A stretch of DNA of 64,000 bases from Acanthornis magna (GCA_036785705.1 JAWUZG010001112.1:23362-87361); one strand, 5' to 3'; shown: positions 1-11,577, counted from the stretch's first letter. The notes: generated by a model not told the origin, from the sequence alone. A program made the numbers and translations.

Positions 1-122
1 ACGGGCCACCTCCTGCGGCCAGCCCTTGCCGGCAGATGGACCTGCCGCGGAGCTGCGTGAGCGCCACGCTGGGCTGCGCGGAGCCACCTGCCAAAGCCTG
101 CCTTCTGAGGCCGGATACCGAC

Positions 123-2952
123 CTGGAGAGAGCTGCTTCCCGAAGCAGAGCTGGCCCGACACGATGTCATGGTCCTCCAGGAAGGGGAGCTTCCCGCAGA
201 CCATGACGTACAGCAGCACGCCCAGGGACCAGATGGTCGCCCCGTGGCCGTGGTAGCAGCCATGGCGGACCCACTCGGGTGGGCTGTACACGTGTGTTCC
301 TAGGGGAGACAGGCGGCGATGTCCAGGCGCAGGCTGCTGCCTCCCAGAGCCTGGCCCCGGCCTCCTGGCCCAGGCAGGGGCACAGCGTCCACCCCGTGCC
401 CAAGGGCAGCCGGCAGCCGGCTGAATGCCGCGCCCCGCAGCCCAGGAGGGAATGGGGCCGTGCAATGCCTGGCGCCCAAGGGCACGCGGCCCGGCACGTG
501 GGCTCACCGGCAAAGGACGTGAAGGGCTGCTCCTGGAGGAAGGTGCCGCAACCGAAGTCGATGAGCTTCAGGTCGCCGCTCTCCGGGTCCACGAGGAGGT
601 TCTCCGGCTTGATGTCCCGGTGCAGGACGCCGCAGGCGGTGCAGTGCCGCACGGCCTCCAGCACCTGGCGGAAAAGCCAGCGCGCCACCTCCTCGCACAG
701 GAACTCCCGCTCCAGCAGGAAGTGCAGGAGATCCTGCGATGGCTCCGGACGCTCCATGACCAGCAGGAAGCTGTCGGGCAGCTCAAACCAGTCGAGGAGC
801 TGGATGATGTGGCGGCAGCCAGAGCCCACCTTCTCCAGGAGCACGATCTCCATCGGAACACAGGCGCCGTCGGGCTGTGAGGAGGAGGAGACAATGCCTC
901 CAGCAGGCCTGATGCTGCCCTGTGGCTCCGCTGCCCCCTGCCTGGGCTGCCCCAGTGCCCCCCCCACCCTTGGGCAGCCTCCCTGGGCCTTGGGCTTCCT
1001 CCCGCCCAGGCCGTGCTCGGGGGGTGTCCCCCTGCCCGGCACCACCAGCGGTGTCTTCCATCCCCGCGCCCGCCACGCTCCGGCTCGCACGCTGAGCCCA
1101 CGCCCGCTCCCCCCCCCCCCGCCACCTCCCGCCTGCCACCCTCGGCTTAGCCCCGGGCTTAGCCCTGCCCGCCACGCCCCGCTCTGTCCCGCTGGCCCCG
1201 CTCACTCACCAGCTCGTCCCACTGCAGCACGCCGTCCCGGGCCACGCGTTTGATGGCCACCTGCAAGCCCACGAGAGAGGCGGGCTGAGCTCGAGCCCTG
1301 CCCGGCCCCGGCCCGGCCCTCCGGCCCCGCCCCCGGCCGTAGCGGCCACTTACCGGGCTCCCGTCGGAGAGGCGGGTCCCCGCGAAGACGGTGCCAAAGC
1401 CACCGCGCCCCAGCTGCGGGCCCAGCTGGTACAGCTCCTGCAGCTTCTTCTTTTGCCCTGCGGCCAAGAGCGAGCCATCAGCCTTGCGCCCAGGGCCCCC
1501 CCCAAGTGCCACCGCCGCGAGTGAAGCGGGCCGGGCCAGCGCGGGCCACGCTGCTCTCACCTGCTTCCTGCTGCGCGCCGGGCAGCGGCCACCGCCTTGC
1601 AGGCATCGGGCTGGCGAGCGGCACAGCGGGGCCGGGGCAGCGCGCACAGGCGGCTGCAGGAGCCGGAGTGCAGCGGGGCAGGCCGGCACCGTCGCTGTCC
1701 CCGGCGTCGTGGGCTGGACTCAGGTGTTGGGGACGGCCGGGGCTACAGCCCGAGGCTTCTTCCCACAGGGGCGTCCCAGGAGCGGCTGCAAAGCAGAGGG
1801 GAGTTTTTGGAAGCCGTGGCATCGCAGGCACTGGAAGCAGCCAGGGACTAGGCTGCTCTCAGGGGCCCTGGCCTGGCCTGGCCTGGCCTGGCCTGGCCTG
1901 GCCTGGGGATGGCCCTCAGGAGCCCCGGGAGAGCCTCACACAGCTCCTGAGAAGATCCCACCTGCTATTGGAAAGGCCTTCAGGGTGGTCGGTGGCCGTC
2001 TGGGAGCAGCTTCCTGCAGACGGAGGAACCTCCTGGGTCTCTTGGGGATGGTCTCCGCCACCAAGCACGGGCTGCAGCCAGCTGGCGCAGTCGGCACGGC
2101 GTCCTGGGAGCTGTGGGCCGGCAACTGCTGGCTGCAGCACGCTTGCTGCTCTGCCACCTGCTCCTGGGAAGGCTCCCCTGGGTCGGGCTGGGCTCCCACT
2201 TGGACTTCTGGGCTTTCCCTGGCTGCGGCAGTGCTCAGGGATGCGCCCATGTTGTTGAAGTCCACGAGTCCAAGGGAGCTGGGAGACCTGTCCATGGGCT
2301 CTGCACCTTCCTCACGCTGACAGGTCTCGCTGAGCCTCTGGCAGGGATGGAGGCTGTCAGAGATAGCTGAGGCTGCTGGCAGGATGGAGGATCTCTGACA
2401 GCCGGAGGCTCTTGCACGGATGGAGGATCTCTGATGGTGTGCCATCCTTGCAAGGCCTGAGGCTCTCCCAGGGATGATGGAGGTTCCTGCTGGGAGCAGC
2501 CTCTTGGAGGGATGCAGGCTCCGGGAGGAGCTGGGCGAGCCACAGCAGGGCAGGTGGCCTCGCTTCACCAGCTCCTCCAGTTCTTTCCACAAGGCCTGCC
2601 ACATCCCTGAATAGAAGGGCACACGCGTCCCGTGGCGAGCCCACAGCAGCAGCATCAGCAGCTGCAGCTCCTGGGCCACTGCCACGCAGGGCCTGCAGCC
2701 GCAGGAGCTGTCCAGGGAGCTCGCGGGAGCACGTGGCCGCTTGAGAGGGGTGGCCCGAGGCCTGGAAAGCCTGGGAGCCACAGGGGCTCCTCGGCTCCTC
2801 CGTGAGCCTCTGGGCCGGACCCCGGGGCGCTTGCGCCTCTTGGGAGTCGCTGCATGCTGCCTCCGTGGCATCCAGTGGCCAAGGGCCCACCAGACAGCCA
2901 CAGCGGCCAGCAGCAGGACAAGCACAGTCAATAGGACGCCACCGTCACGCAT
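123..2952 (-). CDS. PIM-like kinase copy 1, membrane-anchor N-terminus (3' incomplete)
   Basis: This is the leftmost copy and is cut by the window edge: exons 1-6 are present, but exon 7 (the last 34 codons and stop) would lie before position 1. Exons on the minus strand are 2952-1962, 1785-1561, 1457-1354, 1260-1210, 874-508 and 299-123. Positions 1-122 are part of intron 6. All splice junctions are GT-AG and in phase. The architecture is described under copy 3 (11578-14840). Private differences from copy 2 include P213R and T235M in the exon 1 region. The HRD, DFG and VAIK motifs are intact, so there is no sign of a pseudogene within the visible part. Confidence 0.72.
1867..1906 (-). repeat. 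CCAGG minisatellite, intron 1 of copy 1 (8 units)
   Basis: Eight perfect tandem 5-mers (cctgg on the plus strand), about 55 bp after the intron 1 donor. Confidence 0.85.
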
Positions 2953-3005
2953 GGCTCCGGCACGTCCTGTCGCAACTGCGCTGGCAACTGCGGCTGCCGG
3001 CCCGT

Positions 3006-3062
3006 CTTATATAGCCCCGGTGACATCACAGTGCTGTGGGCCAGCACAGCGCTGTGACATCA
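3006..3062 (-). promoter_or_regulatory. Core promoter of kinase copy 1
   Basis: The TATATAAG box is at 3013-3006 on the minus strand. CRE-like TGATGTCAC motifs are at 3020-3028 and 3054-3062. Confidence 0.65.
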
Positions 3063-4303
3063 CAGCCCTGCCTGACGCCAGCGCTCAGCCCCTTTGTGCT
3101 GTCACAGCCCCGCCTGCCTCAGGGATCAGTGGAACTGGCTCAGCCGTGAAGATGCACATGGCCAGAAAAAGCCTGGAAATCAGAAGGGGAACTCAGGCCA
3201 TTGCAGTGAGCAAGTGGCACATCAGGAAGAGGGCCGGTGCCACCAGTGTCCTGCCTGTGGCTCCCAGGACCCTGCAGCAGTGCCAGCTGGGAACCAGCTC
3301 GGTGCCAGCTCGGTGCCCAAGAAGATCCTGCAGCGGCAAAGGGAGCGTGAGTTCGCTCCCCTCCGTCCCTCTGTCGAGGAGCAGGATGAAGTTTCTGATT
3401 TTGGCTTGGAGACTTGTGCAGAGCCTCGGTGTTAAATAAATCAGGTTTTCCCCGCTGTGCTGTGAGTGCTGCCACTGCTCTGGCCTTGACTTGGACTTGG
3501 CTTCTGGTGCACATTTGGCACCTGAGTCTTCCGCCGCCGGCCGTGCTGCAGGACCAGGGCAGGGAATGCGGCGGAGCGCAGCCTGAGCGAGAGATGAGGC
3601 ACCATCCTGCAGGGCACTGCCTGTGCCGCGGGAGCCTCCAGCCTGTGGGACAGGAGTTGGGGGCACCTTCAAACCTTTGGGGGCCTGTCGTGCCCTGCCT
3701 TGATTTTTTTCCCCTTTCTCGGGGGAGATGTGCACATGTAAAGCGCTTTCAGGAAGCACCGAGCAGCTGGCCAGGGCACTTGGACTCGTTTTGTGACTTC
3801 TTTGGGGCTGAGTCCAAAGGGAGTGAGGGGGAATCTGGCACAGGGGGGCCTGTGCCATTGCACCACTGTGACCGTGTGCTGGGCGAGCCCAGGGCTGGAG
3901 CCCTGGGTCCTGTTGGGCCCAGCCCATGGCTGTAAGGCCTTCCCAGGAGCAAGTTCTTCTCACGGCTTGGGCAGCGCAGCGACATCTCCGTCCCTGCTAC
4001 CCACTGGCCCTTGGAAGGCACACAGGGGAAGGCACCCTGTGTCACTTGGGCTGAGCACAAGTGGCTGCGCCAGTTGGAGAGGACAGCTGTTGTTTCGGTG
4101 TTGCATTTCTTGGCTTGTTAAAGGCCCTCCTACCTGTACTACAGCCCCTGCTTGAAGACGCAAAACTACCATGCTGGAGGAGAGGCCTCGAAAGCTTGAC
4201 CAAGGCTGAAAGGAACCCTCTGATTAGCCCTTGGACAAGGAGGTTTCTTTAGCTGAAGTTGCTAACAGGGACCGCACTTGACACCGCGGAATGGGTTGGT
4301 TGT
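3063..4303. other. Unit spacer between copies 1 and 2 (no LTR element)
   Basis: GC-rich spacer from the copy 1 promoter to the copy 2 poly(A) signal. No protein gene is supported. The plus-strand stretch 3100-3435 is open, lacks an ATG and ends in TAA overlapping an AATAAA (3436-3441), so it may be the last exon of a transcript divergent from copy 1. The uninterrupted LTR target site (CTGGAG on this strand) is at 4174-4179. Confidence 0.55.
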
Positions 4304-4309
4304 TTTATT
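4304..4309 (-). terminator. Poly(A) signal of kinase copy 2
   Basis: AATAAA on the minus strand, about 67 nt after the stop codon, giving a very short 3' UTR. Confidence 0.7.
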
Positions 4310-4375
4310 TTTCAGGTCCTCAGCCCTGCGTAGGACTGGGGGGGAAGTGGGTGCTGCAGAGGCTGCGGCAAGGCA

Positions 4376-7300
4376 TCAAAGACGCCTGCCGCGCAGCCAA
4401 GGGTGGCGCAAGATCTCCTCCAGCGCTGGCCTGTCCGCGGGGTGCTTGGACAAACACCAGCGGATCAGCTGTTGGCACTCTGGGGAGAGAAGCCAGAAAG
4501 CGCCGGTCACTCGCAGAAGGCTCCTGCCCAGCCGCTCCCAGCGCCCGCAGGGCCCGGGCCGCGCCGCCTGTGCTCAGAGCTGCGCCGCACTCCCGGCCCA
4601 CTCTGCCCTCGGCGGGACAGCGGCACGGCAGGAAGCGCGCGCCACCTCCGTCAGCCCAGCGCGCCACACCAGCCGAGCGAGTCCGTCACGGGCCACCTCC
4701 TGCGGCCAGCCCTTGCCGGCAGATGGACCTGCCACGGAGCTGCGTGAGCGCCACGCTGGGCTGCGCGGAGCCACCTGCCAAAGCCTGCCTTCTGAGGCCG
4801 GATACCGACCTGGAGAGAGCTGCTTCCCGAAGCAGAGCTGGCCCGACACGATGTCATGGTCCTCCAGGAAGGGGAGCTTCCCGCAGACCATGACGTACAG
4901 CAGCACGCCCAGGGACCAGATGGTCGCCCCGTGGCCGTGGTAGCAGCCATGGCGGACCCACTCGGGTGGGCTGTACACGTGTGTTCCTAGGGGAGACAGG
5001 CGGCGATGTCCAGGCGCAGGCTGCTGCCTCCCAGAGCCTGGCCCCGGCCTCCTGGCCCAGGCAGGGGCACAGCGTCCACCCCGTGCCCAAGGGCAGCCGG
5101 CAGCCGGCTGAATGCCGCGCCCCGCAGCCCAGGAGGGAATGGGGCCGTGCAATGCCTGGCGCCCAAGGGCACGCGGCCCGGCACGTGGGCTCACCGGCAA
5201 AGGACGTGAAGGGCTGCTCCTGGAGGAAGGTGCCGCAACCGAAGTCGATGAGCTTCAGGTCGCCGCTCTCCGGGTCCACGAGGAGGTTCTCCGGCTTGAT
5301 GTCCCGGTGCAGGACGCCGCAGGCGGTGCAGTGCCGCACGGCCTCCAGCACCTGGCGGAAAAGCCAGCGCGCCACCTCCTCGCACAGGAACTCCCGCTCC
5401 AGCAGGAAGTGCAGGAGATCCTGCGATGGCTCCGGACGCTCCATGACCAGCAGGAAGCTGTCGGGCAGCTCAAACCAGTCGAGGAGCTGGATGATGTGGC
5501 GGCAGCCAGAGCCCACCTTCTCCAGGAGCACGATCTCCATCGGAACACAGGCGCCGTCGGGCTGTGAGGAGGAGGAGACAATGCCTCCAGCAGGCCTGAT
5601 GCTGCCCTGTGGCTCCGCTGCCCCCTGCCTGGGCTGCCCCAGTGCCCCCCCCACCCTTGGGCAGCCTCCCTGGGCCTTGGGCTTCCTCCCGCCCAGGCCG
5701 TGCTCGGGGGGTGTCCCCCTGCCCGGCACCACCAGCGGTGTCTTCCATCCCCGCGCCCGCCACGCTCCGGCTCGCACGCTGAGCCCACGCCCGCTCCCCC
5801 CCCCCGCCACCTCCTGCCTGCCACCCTCGGCTTAGCCCCGGGCTTAGCCCTGCCCGCCACGCCCCGCTCTGTCCCGCTGGCCCCGCTCACTCACCAGCTC
5901 GTCCCACTGCAGCACGCCGTCCCGGGCCACGCGTTTGATGGCCACCTGCAAGCCCACGAGAGAGGCGGGCTGAGCTTGAGCCCTGCCCGGCCCCGGCCCG
6001 GCCCTCCGGCCCCGCCCCCGGCCGTAGCGGCCACTTACCGGGCTCCCGTCGGAGAGGCGGGTCCCCGCGAAGACGGTGCCAAAGCCACCGCGCCCCAGCT
6101 GCGGGCCCAGCTGGTACAGCTCCTGCAGCTTCTTCTTTTGCCCTGCGGCCAAGAGCGAGCCATCAGCCTTGCGCCCAGGGCCCCCCCCAAGTGCCACCGC
6201 CGCGAGTGAAGCGGGCCGGGCCAGCGCGGGCCACGCTGCTCTCACCTGCTTCCTGCTGCGCGCCGGGCAGCGGCCACCGCCTTGCAGGCATCGGGCTGGC
6301 GAGCGGCACAGCGGGGCCGGGGCAGCGCGCACAGGCGGCTGCAGGAGCCGGAGTGCAGCGGGGCAGGCCGGCACCGTCGCTGTCCCCGGCGTCGTGGGCT
6401 GGACTCAGGTGTTGGGGACGGCCGGGGCTACAGCCCGAGGCTTCTTCCCACAGGGGCGTCCCAGGAGCGGCTGCAAAGCAGAGGGGAGTTTTTGGAAGCC
6501 GTGGCATCGCAGGCACTGGAAGCAGCCAGGGACTAGGCTGCTCTCAGGGGCCCTGGCCTGGCCTGGCCTGGCCTGGCCTGGCCTGGCCTGGGGATGGCCC
6601 TCAGGAGCCCCGGGAGAGCCTCACACAGCTCCTGAGAAGATCCCACCTGCTATTGGAAAGGCCTTCAGGGTGGTCGGTGGCCGTCTGGGAGCAGCTTCCT
6701 GCAGACGGAGGAACCTCCTGGGTCTCTTGGGGATGGTCTCCGCCACCAAGCACGGGCTGCAGCCAGCTGGCGCAGTCGGCACGGCGTCCTGGGAGCTGTG
6801 GGCCGGCAACTGCTGGCTGCAGCACGCTTGCTGCTCCGCCACCTGCTCCTGGGAAGGCTCCCCTGGGTCGGGCTGGGCTCCCACTTGGACTTCTGGGCTT
6901 TCCCTGGCTGCGGCAGTGCTCAGGGATGCGCCCGTGTTGTTGAAGTCCACGAGTCCAAGGGAGCTGGGAGACCTGTCCATGGGCTCTGCACCTTCCTCAG
7001 GCTGACAGGTCTCGCTGAGCCTCTGGCAGGGATGGAGGCTGTCAGAGATAGCAGAGGCTGCTGGCAGGATGGAGGATCTCTGACAGCCGGAGGCTCTTGC
7101 ACGGATGGAGGATCTCTGATGGTGTGCCATCCTTGCAAGGCCTGAGGCTCTCCCAGGGATGATGGAGGTTCCTGCTGGGAGCAGCCTCTTGGAGGGATGC
7201 AGGCTCCGGGAGGAGCTGGGCGAGCCACAGCAGGGCAGGTGGCCTCGCTTCACCAGCTCCTCCAGTTCTTTCCACAAGGCCTGCCACATCCCTGAATAGA

Positions 7301-7637
7301 AGGGCACACGCGTCCCGTGGCGAGCCCACAGCAGCAGCATCAGCAGCTGCAGCTCCTGGGCCACTGCCACGCAGGGCCTGCAGCCGCAGGAGCTGTCCAG
7401 GGAGCTCGCGGGAGCACATGGCCGCTTGAGAGGGGTGGCCCGAGGCCTGGAAAGCCTGGGAGCCACAGGGGCTCCTCGGCTCCTCCGTGAGCCTCTGGGC
7501 CGGACCCCGGGGCGCTTGCGCCTCTTGGGTGTCGCTGCATGCTGCCTCCGTGGCATCCAGTGGCCAAGGGCCCACCAGACAGCCACAGCGGCCAGCAGCA
7601 GGACAAGCACAGTCAATAGGACGCCACCGTCACGCAT
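4376..7637 (-). CDS. PIM-like kinase copy 2, membrane-anchor N-terminus (complete, 672 codons)
   Basis: This is the only complete minus-strand copy. Exons: 7637-6647, 6470-6246, 6142-6039, 5945-5895, 5561-5195, 4986-4810 and 4479-4376, ending in TGA. The exon lengths (991, 225, 104, 51, 367, 177, 104) equal those of the plus-strand copies and keep one frame. Differences seen by eye: R74C in the basic stretch after the hydrophobic segment, and leucine rather than serine at residue 662 in the last exon. Met220 is shared with copies 1 and 3. Copy 3 starts 3.94 kb away on the opposite strand, so the two form a head-to-head pair with unusual DNA between them. Confidence 0.76.
6552..6591 (-). repeat. 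CCAGG minisatellite, intron 1 of copy 2 (8 units)
   Basis: Eight perfect 5-mers, same place as in copy 1. Confidence 0.85.
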
Positions 7638-7690
7638 GGCTCCGGCACGTGCTGTCGCAACTGCGCTGGCAACTGCGGCTGCCGGCCCGT

Positions 7691-7747
7691 CTTATATAGC
7701 CCCGGTGACATCACAGTGCTGTGGGCCAGCACAGCGCTGTGACATCA
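7691..7747 (-). promoter_or_regulatory. Core promoter of kinase copy 2
   Basis: The TATA box is at 7698-7691 on the minus strand. The CRE-like motifs are at 7705-7713 and 7739-7747. Just upstream the sequence reads cctatttg instead of the ccccttt found in the other copies. Confidence 0.65.
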
Positions 7748-8523
7748 CAGCCCTGCCTGACGCCAGCGCTCAGCCTATTTGTGCTGTCACAGCCCCGCCT
7801 GCCTCAGGGATCAGTGGAACTGGCTCAGCCGTGAAGATGCACATGGCCAGAAAAAGCCTGGAAATCAGAAGGGGAACTCAGGCCATTGCAGTGAGCAAGT
7901 GGCACATCAGGAAGAGGGCCGGTGCCACCAGTGTCCTGCCCGTGGCTCCCAGGACCCTGCAGCAGTGCCAGCTGGGAACCAGCTCGGTGCCAGCTCGGTG
8001 CCCAAGAAGATCCTGCAGCGGCAAAGGGAGCGTGAGTTCGCTCCCCTCCGTCCCTCTGTCGAGGAGCAGGATGAAGTTTCTGATTTTGGCTTGGAGACTT
8101 GTGCAGAGCCTCGGTGTTAAATAAATCAGGTTTTCCCCGCTGTGCTGTGAATGCTGCCACTGCTCTGGCCTTGACTTGGACTTGGCTTCTGGTGCACATT
8201 TGGCACCTGAGTCTTCCGCCGCCGGCTGTGCTGCAGGACCAGGGCAGGGAATGCGGCGGAGCGCAGCCTGAGCGGGAGATGAGGCACCATCCTGCAGGGC
8301 ACTGCCTGTGCCGCGGGAGCCTCCAGCCTGTGGGACAGGAGTTGGGGGCACCTTCAAACCTTTGGGGGCCTGTCGTGCCCTGCCTTGATTTTTTTCCCCT
8401 TTCTCGGGGGAGATGTGCACATGTAAAGCGCTTTCAGGAAGCACCGAGCAGCTGGCCAGGGCACTTGGACTCGTTTTGTGACTTCTTTGGGGCTGAGTCC
8501 AAAGGGAGTGAGGGGGAATCTGG
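7748..8523. other. Unit spacer upstream of copy 2, proximal part
   Basis: Colinear with 3063-3838 of the previous spacer, including the open stretch ending at the AATAAA at about 8121-8126. Homology stops abruptly after gaatctgg at 8523. Confidence 0.6.
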
Positions 8524-10703
8524 GTGATGATGGTGTCATTAGGGACGCCTTAGTGTCACCGGCAGCGTGATGATGAGGGCGGTCATGCGGGATTCCCCCA
8601 AACCCAGGGAGCCCAGAAGTGCCTGAAAATTTGTGATGGGTGTGTAATGCTTAAAATGCTATTAAGTTTCTCCTTTATTTATTTCTAGATCAAATATGTT
8701 TAAAATACGACTAACTTATTTTAAAAATTGACTTCCGAAGAAACCCCTGCCTCTGTTGAATTCTGGACAGGGAGTCCAGCGCATGTCAAAGGCAGAGTGT
8801 GCCAGCTCCCAGGAAGCAAGAAAGCCTATCCCAGCCCAAAGCAGGGCAGTGGGAGCATCTAGGAACCCTTGGGAAACAAGCCAATGTTTTGAAAGCAGGG
8901 TATCCTCCGAAGTATCCAAGCTGCCCACTCCATCCTGGAGCAGCAGCTGCGGGCAGCGGCCGCCCCGGAGATGAGAACTTCTGCCTTTGCCGCTGGAGGA
9001 TCTTGTCCCACACTGCGCCGAGGGTCTTTGAACAGGGCAACTCACCAGCGCCCTGGGAGCCATGGACTGGCAAGCAGTGGGCTGGCCTCCCGTTTCTGCT
9101 TTCAGGCGTTTCCTGGCCAGGTGCATCCTCAGGGAAGAGCAGCTTCTGCTAAAAGCTGTGGCTCCCAGGCTGGAGGGGCACCCTGTCACAAGTGCTCATC
9201 CCTCAGGAGTCCGGCAGCTCTCACGGAGAGTCTGACAGCGATGAAGGCTCTTGCCAGAAGGAACCCAAGTGTGGAGATCTTCCTTAAGCTGCTCCTCACT
9301 AATTTCTCCGAGTTTTCACAAGCCTTGGTTTAAGATCAAGTTCTGCAGTTCAGCATTCCTACCGTTCATCTCTTGACAAGCAGGGACAACAAGCAAAGCT
9401 GCTTTGCGCGCGCTCCCGACTGTAGGTTCTGACGGCCACAAGTGGCCGCATCGGACAACTTCTTTCCTAAAGAGATGACAGAACTCTTTTCCTCCCCTCC
9501 CGAGCCGCTGCAAACTGCTTCCTGAAGCCTGCTACTACCTGTCAGCTTTGGGATTTTTCAGGACTCTGACTCCATGCATGCCTCTGTTCATCCCACGCTC
9601 AGTCCCTGCTTTTCCCTTGCGTGTCTCCTGCTGAGCTCTGGCTTTTGACACGAGCCTCTTGTTCATGCACGAAGATGCTGCTGCCTTGCAGACCCTTGCC
9701 CAAGCATCCTGGTGGGTGCTGGGGCTGCACCAGCTGCCGCAGCTTTCCCCAACACTGCCCCGCCTGCCCCCCACATCCATTTGGCCAAAACCAAGCAATC
9801 TTTCCCCAAGTCCAAGAAGGGGAGCAGAACAGTCCAAGCCATTCTGCACCAGCAAAGCTGCACGAGTGGGCGGTGCGTGGGTTCTGCAAGCCCCCCCCTC
9901 TGCACTGCCATCCGGCTGCGGGCACCTCCCAGCTTCCCACTGGGAGAGCTGCTGGTCTTCAGCCAGGCATTCAAGACACTGGTGGGGGTCAGCCCTGCTC
10001 CTACTGCTCCTTCTGCATCCTGCTGGCGGCTCTCCGGGGAAGGTGCTTTGTGCCGTTCCTTACAGCCGCAGCCTGTGCACAGGTTGCTCTGGGTAAGGGG
10101 CTGTTTGGTTTTTGGCTCAGGCTACCATCCCTGGCCAGGAGGACAGGGCAGTGAGCCATGTGTGAGAACCCCCCTGCCCTGGCCATGGGTGGGGGGGACC
10201 ATGGTCTCAGCCTCTGGGGCCACCTCGTTGCCTGCCCTCCCTGAGGCTCTCAATGCTCAGCTCTGGGGATTTGAGGTCCAGCTGAGCCAGGGGCTCTGCT
10301 GCATCGCAGCCCTGGGAGCAGGCTAGGGCTCCCCAAACAGCTCTGCCAGCCCTCCTTCTGCTGGGCCTGCCACAGCGTGTGTCCCGTGAGGCCAGCCCTG
10401 TCTCTCCGTGACGGTGCTGGCCGCTCTCCAGGGGAGCTGTGGGGCCACTGGGGAGCTGAGCCTGGGCCCGGGCGGAGGGGGCACCAACGCTGACAGGGAT
10501 GGGGGACCGAGTGCAGCAGCCCCTCAGGGGCTGTGGGACCGGCCCGGAGGTGAGGAGCAGGGAGACCACGTGCCCCTGGTGATGCAGATGGGTACCAGAT
10601 GGGAGTGAGGGGACCCTGTCAGGGCACCCAAAGGCCCCATGGCTGGCAAGGAGACCAGGTGGTACCAGCAGAATGGGTCCCCAGTAAGCAGACAGGGTGT
10701 CCC
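8524..10703. other. Single-copy 2.2 kb segment inside the copy 2 spacer
   Basis: This sequence occurs nowhere else in the window at high identity, and the normal spacer resumes after it. It starts with about 200 bp of AT-rich DNA. The part at about 8930-9200 is a diverged paralogue of the region upstream of the plus-strand genes (for example 21005-21260): the ctttgccgctg-aggatctt block, the gggagcca block and the ttcaggc-tt-ctggcca block occur in the same order. From 9200 to 10703 I see no coding gene, RNA gene or known repeat. Confidence 0.5.
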
Positions 10704-11190
10704 CAGGGGGCCTGTGCCATTGCACCACTGTGACTGTGTGCTGGGCGAGCCCAGGGCTGGAGCCCTGGGTCCTGTTGGGCCCAGCCCATGGCTGTAAGGC
10801 CTTCCCAGGAGCAAGTTCTTCTCATGGCTTGGGCAGCGCAGCGACATCTCCGTCCCTGCCACCCACTGGCCCTTGGAAGGCACACAGGGGAAGGCACCCT
10901 GTGTCACTTGGGCTGAGCACAAGTGGCTGCGCCAGTTGGAGAGGACAGCTGTTGTTTCGGTGTTGCATTTCTTGGCTTGTTAAAGGCCCTCCTACCTGTA
11001 CTACAGCCCCTGCTTGAAGACACAAAACTACCATGCTGGAGGAGAGGCCTCGAAAGCTTGACCAAGGCTGAAAGGAACCCTCTGATTAGCCCTTGGACAA
11101 GGAGGTTTCTTTAGCTGAAGTTGCTAACAGGGACCGCACTTGACACCGCGGAATGGGTTGGTTGTTTTATATTTCAGGTCCTCAGCCCTG
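10704..11190. other. Resumed spacer and 3' UTR remnant of a lost minus-strand copy
   Basis: Colinear with 3843-4330, including the uninterrupted LTR target site (11036-11041) and about 25 bp of kinase 3' UTR on the minus strand. The poly(A) signal is altered: plus-strand tttatttttc has become tttatatttc, which abolishes AATAAA. All coding exons are missing; the sequence switches at about 11190 to the upstream region of copy 3. Confidence 0.7.
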
Positions 11191-11466
11191 CTCCCTTTGC
11201 CGTTGCAGGATCTTCTTGGGCACTGAGCAGAGGCTGTTCCCGGCTGGCACTACTGCAGGGTCCTGGGAGCCACGGGCAGGACACTGGTGGCACCGGCCCT
11301 CTTCCTGATGTGCCACTTGCTCACTGCAATGGCCTGAGTTCCCCTTCTGATTTCCAGGCTTTTTCTGGCCATGTGCATCTTCACGGCTGAGCCAGTTCCA
11401 CTGATCCCTGAGGCAGGCAGGGCTGTGACAGCACAAAGGGGCTGAGCGCTGGCGTCAGGCAGGGCT
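11191..11466 (+). other. Shortened upstream region of copy 3
   Basis: Matches about 21012-21296 but has a 12-nt class deletion and several substitutions near 11221-11255 (cactgagcagaggc for the duplicated caccgagctgg motif). The first part, next to the inversion junction, is the most diverged piece of spacer in the array. Confidence 0.65.
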
Positions 11467-11524
11467 GTGATGTCACAGCGCTGTGCTGGCCCACAGCACT
11501 GTGATGTCACCGGGGCTATATAAG
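11467..11524 (+). promoter_or_regulatory. Core promoter of kinase copy 3: TATA box plus CRE-like palindrome
   Basis: TATATAAG is at 11517-11524, 54 bp before the ATG, so the 5' UTR should be only about 25-30 nt. Upstream, 11467-11485 and 11492-11510 are inverted copies (16 of 19 positions match) around a 6-nt loop. Each arm contains TGATGTCAC (11468-11476 and 11502-11510), a close variant of the cAMP-response element. Short TATA plus CRE promoters are common in germ-cell genes driven by CREM, so testis expression is a reasonable guess but unproven. Confidence 0.7.
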
Positions 11525-11577
11525 ACGGGCCGGCAGCCGCAGTTGCCAGCGCAGTTGCGACAGCACGTGCCGGAGCC

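Noticed and set aside
2741..3439. 232-codon frame antisense to exon 1 and across the promoter
   Set aside because: It begins at a non-ATG codon inside exon 1 and reads through the TATA and CRE region of the kinase gene. Not a credible protein.
9621..10326. Several 100-200 codon frames in the unique segment (about 9600-10330)
   Set aside because: Overlapping frames on both strands, mostly non-ATG starts, no conserved motif and no promoter or splice pattern.
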